Shown: in pieces, positions 9,724 to 16,871 of the stretch
How positions within the stretch are numbered: the first letter of the stretch is position 1
Layout of the letters: the number at the start of each line of letters is the position of its first letter
Source of the DNA: DATJHM01 sp035493895
GTDB lineage: Bacteria; Chloroflexota; Ktedonobacteria; Ktedonobacterales; Ktedonobacteraceae
Assembly: GCA_035493895.1 (NCBI GenBank)
Contig: DATJHM010000187.1
Coordinates: forward strand, 1-53,324
Direction of reading: 5' to 3'
DNA length: 53,324 bases
Program-made: the position numbers and the translations under genes
Notes under the pieces: generated by a model
Told to the model about the DNA's origin: nothing
Databases searched by the model: none
Seen by the model: the letters and a program-made list of their open reading frames with translations, nothing else

Positions 9724-11253
9724 ATGAAAAAGCATTGGCGTAATGCTGCTGTAATCGCAGTGGCATTAATAGCGCTTTTTGGTGTGGGTTACTATGCATC
9801 GGCTTTTGCCCAGCAGGTTCCAGCCAACAAAACTCCTGCCACGACCACACCTATTAAGCACGTCGTAGTTATTTTTCAAGAAAATGTCTCATTTGACCAC
9901 TATTTCGGAACGTATCCCAATGCCACGAATCCAGCTGGCGAGCCAACGTTTACGGCCAGCCATGGCACACCAAAAGTGAATGGCTTGACGCCATCTCTGC
10001 TGAAGAACAATCCTAATTCCGCGAATCCCACCCGTCTGGACCGTTCGCAGGCGCTGACCTGCGACCAGGATCATGGCTATACTGATGAGCAGAAAGCCTA
10101 TGATAATGGCAAGGTAGACAAATTTGTGCAGGATACCGCTGGTGGAAGCTGCACGGACAAAACGACGGTGATGGGTTATTATGATGGCAACACGGTAACC
10201 GCACTCTGGAACTATGCGCAGAATAACGCGATGAGCGATAATTCTTATGATACCGTGTATGGTCCTTCTACTCCTGGCGCGCTTAATCTCATCTCGGGAC
10301 AGACCCACGGTCTGACGTCAGACTCCTCTCAGAGTCAGGTCTCCAGTGGATCATTGATCGGCGATGCTGACCCGATCTATGATGACTGTTCTTCGACCAA
10401 TGGTAATACTGTCGCCATGACTGGTACAAATATTGGCGATCTCCTCAACAAGAAGAATGTCACCTGGGGCTGGTTTGAAGGTGGGTTCCGACCCACTGCG
10501 ACCTCGACTAGCGGCGTTGCGACATGTGGTGCGGCCCACAAAAATGTCGGTGGTGCAACGGTAACCGATTATGTCCCTCACCATGAGCCCTTCCAGTACT
10601 ACAAATCTACCGCCAATCCGCACCATCTTGCACCCTCTTCCACTGCGAAGATTGGCCAGACCGATCAGGCTAACCACCAGTACGATCTGACCGATTTCTG
10701 GTCGGCGGTCAATGCAAAAAATATGCCCGCCGTCAGCTTCCTGAAAGCTGGTGCCTATCAAGATGGCCATGCTGGCTACTCTGATCCGCTCGATGAGCAG
10801 ACATTCCTGGTCAATACGATCAATCAGCTGGAGAAGAGTCCTGAGTGGAGCTCAACCGCTGTGATCATTTCCTATGATGACTCCGATGGCTGGTATGATC
10901 ATGTAATGCCTCCGATTGTGAGCACTTCTCAGAGTGCCGCTGATGCCCTGACCGGAGCCGGACTCTGTGGAACAACTGTTAATGCCGCTTATCAGGGCCG
11001 CTGTGGCTATGGTCCACGCCTGCCTCTGCTGGTAATCTCACCCTATGCAAAGAAAAATGTGGTCGATCATACCCGCACCGATCAGAGCTCTATCCTGCGC
11101 TTCATTGAGGATAACTGGTCTGTGGGACGTATTGGCGATCATTCGTTTGATGCCGTGGCGGGTAGCTTGAACGGGATGTTCAATTTCAATACGAAGCAAT
11201 TGAATAAGCCTCTGTTCCTGGACCCCTCAACAGGTGAGCCAGTCGCAAAGTAA
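9724..11253 (+). CDS. Secreted phosphoesterase (phospholipase C / acid phosphatase family)
   Basis: 509 residues from ATG 9724, preceded by AAAGAGGACC; an upstream TTG frame would overlap that ribosome site. A signal peptide is clear: MKKHWRN, a hydrophobic run, then ASAFAQ. The mature part begins with HVVVIFQENVSFDHYFGTYP, the family's first metal/active-site block. Later come GWFEGGF, HHEPFQYY and SYDDSDGWYDHVMPP, then LPLLVISPYAKKNVVDHTRTDQ, all standard for this metal-dependent family (pfam04185 type). It hydrolyses phosphoesters outside the membrane; whether the substrate is a phospholipid or a small phosphomonoester cannot be decided. The Pho-box-like upstream region suggests phosphate-starvation control. 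Confidence 0.9.
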   Translation: MKKHWRNAAVIAVALIALFGVGYYASAFAQQVPANKTPATTTPIKHVVVIFQENVSFDHYFGTYPNATNPAGEPTFTASHGTPKVNGLTPSLLKNNPNSANPTRLDRSQALTCDQDHGYTDEQKAYDNGKVDKFVQDTAGGSCTDKTTVMGYYDGNTVTALWNYAQNNAMSDNSYDTVYGPSTPGALNLISGQTHGLTSDSSQSQVSSGSLIGDADPIYDDCSSTNGNTVAMTGTNIGDLLNKKNVTWGWFEGGFRPTATSTSGVATCGAAHKNVGGATVTDYVPHHEPFQYYKSTANPHHLAPSSTAKIGQTDQANHQYDLTDFWSAVNAKNMPAVSFLKAGAYQDGHAGYSDPLDEQTFLVNTINQLEKSPEWSSTAVIISYDDSDGWYDHVMPPIVSTSQSAADALTGAGLCGTTVNAAYQGRCGYGPRLPLLVISPYAKKNVVDHTRTDQSSILRFIEDNWSVGRIGDHSFDAVAGSLNGMFNFNTKQLNKPLFLDPSTGEPVAK

Positions 11254-11365
11254 GGCCATATTCCCTCCCAGTCTCATGCTCAGGCCGATTCAGTGACCGT
11301 CGGCGCAAGATGAGCTGAGCAAAAGGGTGTACCTGACGGGAAAATGTACGAAGGTGTCATCGTCG

Positions 11366-11398
11366 GGGCGCAGTAGAAACGCTACTGCGCCCTTTCTT
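11366..11398 (+). terminator. Rho-independent terminator after the phosphoesterase
   Basis: GGGCGCAGTAG (11366-11376), loop AAACG, perfect complement CTACTGCGCCC (11382-11392), then TTTCTT. An 11-bp GC-rich stem with a T-rich tail, 113 bases past the stop. Confidence 0.9.
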
Positions 11399-11461
11399 GC
11401 TAGTTTCGCGATTCTTCTCCGTCCTTTTTATGTTCTATGCTGAGAAAGGTAAGATAGTAAC

Positions 11462-12607
11462 GTGGATTTTCCTTATTTCAAAAAACGAGCTAATACGCCA
11501 AAATCATCTGATGTTACCCAACAAAAACGTCCTGAGGATGGCCTCTCGCGCCGTATGTTTTTCCAGGGGGCGGCCGCTGCCACTGCCACCGGAGTATTAG
11601 CGGTTTCTTGCGCGGATGTGAATAGTTCTGTTATCGCCAGTTCGGCTGATGTGCAAACTGCGGCGGGTGGACAGGTGCGCGAATATTGGATTCAGGCCGA
11701 TTCGTTCTATCATAATCTCATGCCCAGCGGCATTGATCAGATGTCGGGTCTGCACTATCAGCCCAATGAAAGCTCGTACTGGGCCATCGGCTATCGCGCG
11801 TACACCTCTGATTGGAAAAAGCCTTTAGCGGGCGACTCCAACATTGGCGCGAATGCTGGTATTCCAGGACCGGTCATCAGGGCAAATGTTGGCGATACGA
11901 TACGCGTCCACTTCCGCAACAATGACACCTATTATAAGTTCATGCACAGTATGCATCCTCATGGCGTGCTCTATACGCCAGCCAATGATGGCGCGTGGAC
12001 CGCCCAGGCCGCAACGAAGCCGGGCACCGCCCTCAAAGTGGGCGAGACTTTTACCTATGAATGGAAGGCGGTCGCCAGTTCTGTAGGAAGCTGGCCGTAT
12101 CACGATCATTCTATGCCCATGACTATTCCGGGGAGCACCAGTTCGAGCGGCAAAGAGATGGGCGGCGTCTCAAATGGGATTATGGAACTGAGCGCTGAAC
12201 TGGGGATGTTTGGGATGATCGTCGTCACTGATAGTAATACGCCACCTGTGGATCGAGAAATTCTCCTGTACTTTCATGATCTCTATGAAGTCGATATCCC
12301 TCAGCTCAGTCAGGATTTCGACTGCTTCAACGGCTATGCGTTTCTGGGCAACACGCCGAATTTCGAAGCGCGTGTCGGTGAGCGTGTGCGCTGGCGCATC
12401 ATGGCGCTTGGTCAGGACTTTCATGTCTTCCATCTGCACGGCCATCGCTGGTCTTCCCTGGGGACGTTCATTGATTCCGCAATCATTGGACCAGCGACAA
12501 CATTGACGTTTGACTATGTCGAGGATAATCCCGGCACCTGGCTCTATCATTGTCATGTGACCGAACATATGATGGGTGGCATGGTAGGCTATTATACCGT
12601 GAAATAG
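11462..12607 (+). CDS. Tat-exported two-domain multicopper oxidase
   Basis: 381 residues from GTG 11462 (GAAAGG upstream). The N-terminus carries a twin-arginine signal, SRRMFFQGAAAATATG followed by a small-residue stretch, so the protein is folded in the cytoplasm and then exported. All copper motifs of the family are present: MHPHG, SWPYHDHS, then FHVFHLHGHRW and WLYHCHVTEHMMGGM, which holds the type 1 Cys-His-Met and the type 3 HCH. The length fits small two-cupredoxin-domain oxidases. It could oxidise phenols, Cu(I), Fe(II) or Mn(II); the substrate is not visible. It follows the phosphoesterase but is separated by a terminator. Confidence 0.92.
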   Translation: MDFPYFKKRANTPKSSDVTQQKRPEDGLSRRMFFQGAAAATATGVLAVSCADVNSSVIASSADVQTAAGGQVREYWIQADSFYHNLMPSGIDQMSGLHYQPNESSYWAIGYRAYTSDWKKPLAGDSNIGANAGIPGPVIRANVGDTIRVHFRNNDTYYKFMHSMHPHGVLYTPANDGAWTAQAATKPGTALKVGETFTYEWKAVASSVGSWPYHDHSMPMTIPGSTSSSGKEMGGVSNGIMELSAELGMFGMIVVTDSNTPPVDREILLYFHDLYEVDIPQLSQDFDCFNGYAFLGNTPNFEARVGERVRWRIMALGQDFHVFHLHGHRWSSLGTFIDSAIIGPATTLTFDYVEDNPGTWLYHCHVTEHMMGGMVGYYTVK

Positions 12608-12649
12608 CACATAGGAAACACCTCTTGTGCAAGAGGCATTTCCTATGTG
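12608..12649. terminator. Strong stem-loop between convergent genes
   Basis: CACATAGGAAA (12608-12618) pairs perfectly with TTTCCTATGTG (12639-12649); inside, CCTCTT pairs with AAGAGG around a GTGC loop, separated by a CA/CA internal bulge. It begins one base after the multicopper oxidase stop and 50 bases from the convergent membrane-protein stop, so it is probably bidirectional. Confidence 0.8.
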
Positions 12650-12699
12650 TGAATATGTATACATACGCAAACAATTGCAAAGATGGACTTCTCTTCGTA

Positions 12700-13344
12700 C
12701 TAAGCACCCACAGTTCGAGTGCTTGACAGCGCTTCCTGTGCAGTGTCCTGGGAAGTCCTTGTCAGATTATGGCCGCTCCATCCCAGGGCAATGAAGAGCA
12801 GGAGGTCGGATAGAGTGATGACCACGGTATTCACCATGCCCTCCAGGGGGAATGCAGCCGCAGACACCACAGACGAGACAATGAGCAACCAGCCAATCCA
12901 TGGCGAAAAGACATGTGCTCGAATAGTTGCAATGCCTAGAAGTATGCCACCCACCAGTTGCGTGACAACCATAGCAAGAATAAACGCAAGAATGGAAACG
13001 GGCGGTGCTGCATCTTGAGCAGCCTGAGAGTTCTGCGCAGGCATTGCTGGTAAGAAGGCTGCTGCATTCGCCAACAGACCTATGCCGAGCATGGCACTAC
13101 AGAGAAAAACAATCCATCCAATAAGGCCGAGGGTACCAACCTTCCTCGCCTGCCTGACGAGAAAGCCGGGCAATCCCATGATGAGCAACATGGTAGCGAT
13201 CAACCCTAAAATGGCGACAAAAGGCGGCGGTGCATCACTCGACTGTGAGTTAAAAACAATATTGAGTACGTCAGAGATAATGTACAACACGCTTCCAGCA
13301 AGTAGCGCATTTCCACTTAAGCGCAACAAATTTTGACTCGACAT
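12700..13344 (-). CDS. Six-helix membrane protein of unknown function
   Basis: 214 residues from ATG 13344, chosen because AAAGGAGT lies 7 bases upstream. About six hydrophobic segments are visible (LLAGSVLYIISDVLNIVF; FVAILGLIATMLLIMGLPGF; LGLIGWIVFLCSAMLGIGLL; VSILAFILAMVVTQLVGGIL; PWIGWLLIVSSVVSAAAF; VVITLSDLLLFIALGWSG). No catalytic motif is seen. It resembles small DUF-type membrane proteins often found next to regulators in soil bacteria. Divergent from the XRE/NB-ARC regulator with 222 bases between, so it is a plausible target of that regulator, by position only. Confidence 0.7.
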   Translation of the reverse strand: MSSQNLLRLSGNALLAGSVLYIISDVLNIVFNSQSSDAPPPFVAILGLIATMLLIMGLPGFLVRQARKVGTLGLIGWIVFLCSAMLGIGLLANAAAFLPAMPAQNSQAAQDAAPPVSILAFILAMVVTQLVGGILLGIATIRAHVFSPWIGWLLIVSSVVSAAAFPLEGMVNTVVITLSDLLLFIALGWSGHNLTRTSQDTAQEALSSTRTVGA

Positions 13345-13479
13345 ACCGTTTACTCCTTTGCAGGGGCTTTTCCTGCATCTGCTAACAGCCTTCCAGCGGT
13401 GGCCCCGGTTGCTCTGGAGAGAGCAGAGAGGTGTAAGAAGAGTGTAGATGATCACGGATGTGGATACCATGAGGGAGAG

Positions 13480-13516
13480 CCACATCTTTCCCACATCTTT
13501 GCACTTGTGGTATGAT
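13480..13516 (+). promoter_or_regulatory. Direct repeat and extended -10 upstream of the XRE/NB-ARC gene
   Basis: CCACATCTTT occurs twice, at 13480-13489 and 13491-13500, an 11-base period. TGTGGTATGAT (an extended -10, TATGAT at 13511-13516) follows. The second repeat overlaps the -35 position, as expected for an activator site. The binding factor is unknown; it could be the encoded regulator itself. Confidence 0.45.
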
Positions 13517-13566
13517 GAACTCATCCATCGTCGTGCAGCGAGAGTGAGCCTGGGAGGCGAAAGACG

Positions 13567-15858
13567 ATGACGGTACCTTCTTTTGGGACGCTTCTCAAAC
13601 AGTATCGTATGGCCGCAGGGCTTTCGCAAGAAGCTCTGGCTGAGCGTGCCAGTATCAGTACTCGTGCGATTAGCGATCTGGAGCGCGGCATCAATCGGAC
13701 ACCCCGCTCCGATACGCTCGAGGCGCTCCTGCAAGTCCTTGCCCTTTCAGTGGAGCGACGAGAGGCATTCATTGCTTCCGCCCGATCAGCCATGATGACG
13801 GACATTGCTCCTGCGAATCCGCTGTATGTATTGCCCCTTCCTCCGACGCAACTGCTGGGCCGAGAGCCAGAAATGGCCCGCGTCATGACGCTATTGCGGG
13901 GAGATAGAACGCGGCTCCTGACGATCGTGGGACCGGCCGGGGTCGGCAAAACCCATCTTGTGCTTGAGATCGCGCACCGCCTGCGCAGCGATTATAAAGA
14001 TGGCGTGATCTTTGTCTCGCTAGCCGCTACTTCCGATGCGCGTCTGGTGCTCCCACTGGTGGCTCAGACGTTGAAGTTGCGTGAGTCAGCAGCCTCCTCG
14101 CCCCCGCAACGGGTCGCTGACTTTCTGGCAGAAAAACATCTCCTGCTGGTCGTCGACAATTTTGAGCAGGTCATTGAGGCCGCATCCGGAATGACTGAAC
14201 TTTTACAAAGCTGTCCGCACGTACGCATCCTTGTGACCAGTCGTATGCCTCTGCGACTGAGGGGCGAACAGGAATTGCTGCTTTCGCCGTTACCCGTCGA
14301 AGTTGCTGTGACGCTTTTTCGCCAGAGAGTACAGGCCGTACGTCCCGATATCGCGGCTGAGAGTCCCATCGTTACCACGATCTGCGAGCGGCTTGATTGC
14401 TTGCCGCTGGCGATTGAACTGGCAGCGGCCCAGCTCAAGGTTCTCTCTTTGCCGCAGCTCCTCGAACAATTGCAGCGCAGCTTGCCTCTGCTCCAGAGTG
14501 GAGCCCGGGATTTACCGGAGCGCCAGCGAACGATGGAGGCCGCGATTGCCTGGAGCGATGATCTGCTGACATCATCTGCCCGGCAACTCTTGCGTATTGC
14601 CAGTGTATGTGAAGGGGGCTGCACCGTAGATGCGCTGGCTTTTCTTAGCGCGGAAGACGCACCAGTTGCCACTGGTCTGTTGATGCACCTTCGAGAGCTG
14701 GTTGAAGCGAGCTTGATGCAGAGCGAGATGGTGGAAGAGGCAACGATGCGTTTTCACCTGCTCAAACTCGTCCAGGAATATGCGCAGAACCAGTTGAGCA
14801 GAACAGGACAGGAGGCGGCCTATCGCTGGCGGCACGTCGCATATTTCACAAGTCTGGTAGAGAGAGCCATTACCCCCGGCAGCCGCCAGGAGTGGATCGA
14901 GCCCGAACAGCCGAACTTGCGAGCCGCATTACACTGGGCCTATGAGCAGGAAAAGGCACAAACGGGACTACGCCTGATCGCAGCCTGCGCTGCCTATTGG
15001 ATCAGAAGGGGTCAGATGCGCGAGGGTGATCTGTGGCTCGCGAAGATGCTGACATTGGATAGTCAGGCGATCGGAGATGAAAGGGCTTCGGCCTCGGTGC
15101 GGCTCGCTGCTCTCTACTGTGCAGGAGGGATTGCCAGACATCTCGGACAACTGGAGCGTTCGGCAGCTATTGCGCGGGAGGCGCTCTTGCTGGGTGAGCA
15201 GACAGATGACCATGTGGGGATGAGCAATGCGCTGGCTTTGTTGGGACATCTGGCACAGGCGCGCGGTAATATCGAAGAAGCCGCATCCCATTTCGAGCAG
15301 AGTTATCAGCAGGCGCGCTTTGGAGGGACGGGAGACGATGGTGGATCACTTGGTCGTGCACGGGACAATCTGGCGATGATTGCACGCGCACAGGGGAATT
15401 TTGCTCATGCTCGCACGCTTCTGGAAGAGTCGCTGGCCGAGTGTCGTCGCAATAATTTTAGCTGGGGTGTTGCTTACACCTCGGCCTTGCTTGGGCATAT
15501 CGCTCGTGATCAGCAGCAGTATGCCTTTGCCCGGGCCTGCTATCGAGAATGCCTGCACATCTATCGTAGCATCGGTAACCTTACCTCTCTCGCCTCTTGT
15601 CTCGAAGGAATTGCAGCTCTCAGCAGTGCAGAAGGGAACCATAAGAAAGCAATCAGTCTCTGTGCGCAGGCCGCCATCCTGCGGGTGAAGGCCCAGACAC
15701 CCCTGTCAACCGCTGAACAGCAAGCTTTCGATACTATCATCGCGCTGGCGCGTTCCCATCTCGCAGAGCCGCTGTTTGCGGCCGCATGGCAGCGGGGGGC
15801 AGAATTGATGGTGGAAGAAGGTATTGTTCTCGCTCTGGAAGGGTTGGGTGAGCCTTGA
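13567..15858 (+). CDS. XRE-HTH / NB-ARC ATPase / TPR transcriptional regulator
   Basis: 763 residues with GGGAGGCG upstream. Residues 1-75 form an XRE helix-turn-helix (FGTLLKQYRMAAGLSQEALAE, ISTRAISDLERGINRTPRSD). Then comes an NB-ARC/AP-ATPase: LLGREPEM, Walker A IVGPAGVGKTH (about residue 122), Walker B LLLVVDNFEQV, ILVTSRMPLRLRGEQE and CLPLAIELAAA. The C-terminal half is tetratricopeptide-like (repeated LLGHLAQARGNIEEA, NLAMIARAQGNFAHA, LLGHIARDQQQYAFA). This STAND architecture is widespread in Ktedonobacteria and Actinobacteria as a signal-gated regulator. Divergent from a small membrane protein; the inducing signal is unknown. Confidence 0.92.
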   Translation: MTVPSFGTLLKQYRMAAGLSQEALAERASISTRAISDLERGINRTPRSDTLEALLQVLALSVERREAFIASARSAMMTDIAPANPLYVLPLPPTQLLGREPEMARVMTLLRGDRTRLLTIVGPAGVGKTHLVLEIAHRLRSDYKDGVIFVSLAATSDARLVLPLVAQTLKLRESAASSPPQRVADFLAEKHLLLVVDNFEQVIEAASGMTELLQSCPHVRILVTSRMPLRLRGEQELLLSPLPVEVAVTLFRQRVQAVRPDIAAESPIVTTICERLDCLPLAIELAAAQLKVLSLPQLLEQLQRSLPLLQSGARDLPERQRTMEAAIAWSDDLLTSSARQLLRIASVCEGGCTVDALAFLSAEDAPVATGLLMHLRELVEASLMQSEMVEEATMRFHLLKLVQEYAQNQLSRTGQEAAYRWRHVAYFTSLVERAITPGSRQEWIEPEQPNLRAALHWAYEQEKAQTGLRLIAACAAYWIRRGQMREGDLWLAKMLTLDSQAIGDERASASVRLAALYCAGGIARHLGQLERSAAIAREALLLGEQTDDHVGMSNALALLGHLAQARGNIEEAASHFEQSYQQARFGGTGDDGGSLGRARDNLAMIARAQGNFAHARTLLEESLAECRRNNFSWGVAYTSALLGHIARDQQQYAFARACYRECLHIYRSIGNLTSLASCLEGIAALSSAEGNHKKAISLCAQAAILRVKAQTPLSTAEQQAFDTIIALARSHLAEPLFAAAWQRGAELMVEEGIVLALEGLGEP

Positions 15859-15867
15859 GTTAGACAT

Positions 15868-16348
15868 GTCCAACGTCGCTTCAAGGGGTTGCTCTATGAA
15901 CAATTTGCACGCCTGGGAAAAGCGCTCGCCAGCCCACATCGACTCGAATTGCTCGATGTGCTGACGCAAAATGCTGATCCTGTTTGTCCATAGCTTCTGG
16001 CCCTGGATGGGCGGGGCTATTCTGCTTGGGTTGGGGACCGCGCTTGTGTATCCAACACTGCTTGCGGCCATTAGTGATGTCTCCCATCCATCCTGGCGAG
16101 GCTCAGCTGTGGGGGTCTATCGTCTCTGGCGGGATAGCGGTTATGCGATTGGGGGCTTGCTTGCAGGTATTCTTGCCGATTTGCTGGGTATTTCCTGGGC
16201 TATCGGGGTGGTCGGCGTACTCACTTTGCTCTCCGGGATCATCGTTGCTTTTCGGATGCGCGAGACCCTTCCTACAAAGCATGGCTCTCTCTTCCCCATG
16301 CGATCGTCGGAGACCTTGTCAGATGGAGAAGGCTCGCATCGCGTGTAA
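15868..16348 (+). pseudogene. Decayed ArsR regulator fused by deletion to an MFS transporter C-terminus
   Basis: Bases 15868-15970 encode, with no start codon, an ArsR-type N-terminus: RRFKGLLYEQFARLGKALAS then PHRLELLDVLTQ. At about 15965 the similarity stops mid-helix and another frame takes over (from ATG 15971): LGLGTALVYPTLLAAISDV then GVYRLWRDSGYAIGGLLAGI, the last three or four helices of a major-facilitator transporter ending at 16348. The ArsR frame hits TAG just past the junction. So an internal deletion seems to have removed the rest of ArsR and most of the transporter. It lies directly before an intact ArsR/P1B-ATPase operon, so this may be the relic of a second metal-resistance cassette. 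Reading both parts as fragments is firm; the single-deletion history is inference. Confidence 0.75.
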
Positions 16349-16416
16349 ATGCGCGGAGAAAATGACGCATTATAGGGAAAAGTGTTTTCTGTTGCTTCTG
16401 ATATATCCTTGTTATC

Positions 16417-16464
16417 TTGACAGGTGCGCTCTCGATGAGTTATTATGTCATTAATTAATGACAT
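16417..16464 (+). promoter_or_regulatory. Promoter and ArsR-type operator of the metal-resistance operon
   Basis: TTGACA (16417-16422) and TATTAT (16441-16446) are spaced by 18 bases. A perfect 20-base palindrome, ATGTCATTAATTAATGACAT (16445-16464), begins in the -10 and covers the start site. This is a near-ideal sigma-A promoter with a repressor operator over it, and the first gene encodes an ArsR repressor, so autoregulation is very likely. Confidence 0.88.
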
Positions 16465-16490
16465 GTGAACGTAATGAAGAAGGCACTGCC

Positions 16491-16871
16491 ATGACAACGC
16501 TTCAGATGCAAGCAACGACCCTCAAGGCGAAACTGTTTCGCGGTTTCGCTGATCCCTCGCGCCTCTCTATCCTGGAGGCATTGCGTGAGGGACCACTCAC
16601 GGTGAGCGCGATTGTAGAGAAGACCGGGTTATCGCGCACGAATATCTCCAACCATTTACGCTGTTTATCTGATTGCGACCTTGTCACCTCTGAGCCGCAG
16701 GGACGTTATACCCTGTATCAGTTAAGCCATCCCAAAATCGCCTCCTTGTTTGCTGTAGCCGAGGAAATTTTGCGGGATATTGCGCGTGGCGTGTATGAAT
16801 GTACCAACTATACAGAAGAGCATCCCGCTTTTGTTGCGAAAGGAGCGAACGATGAGCATGACCACTCCTGA
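16491..16871 (+). CDS. CmtR-like ArsR/SmtB family metal sensor repressor
   Basis: 126 residues from ATG 16491 (GAAGAAGG upstream). An earlier ATG at 16458 lies inside the operator palindrome, so it is unlikely to be used. The winged HTH reads LFRGFADPSRLSILEALREG, GLSRTNISNHLRCLSDCDLV, GRYTLYQL. Two cysteines in the recognition helix (NHLRCLSDC, about C58 and C62) and one near the C-terminus (VYECTNY, about C104) match the spacing of the three cysteine ligands of mycobacterial CmtR, a Cd(II)/Pb(II) sensor (NHLTCLRGCGLV there). Metal binding would release the operator at 16445-16464 and derepress the overlapping P1B-ATPase gene. Confidence 0.93.
   Translation: MTTLQMQATTLKAKLFRGFADPSRLSILEALREGPLTVSAIVEKTGLSRTNISNHLRCLSDCDLVTSEPQGRYTLYQLSHPKIASLFAVAEEILRDIARGVYECTNYTEEHPAFVAKGANDEHDHS

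Noticed and set aside
9558..9743. 61-residue frame upstream of the phosphoesterase
   Set aside because: Lies in the likely leader, overlaps the true start, no ribosome site or conserved-looking sequence.
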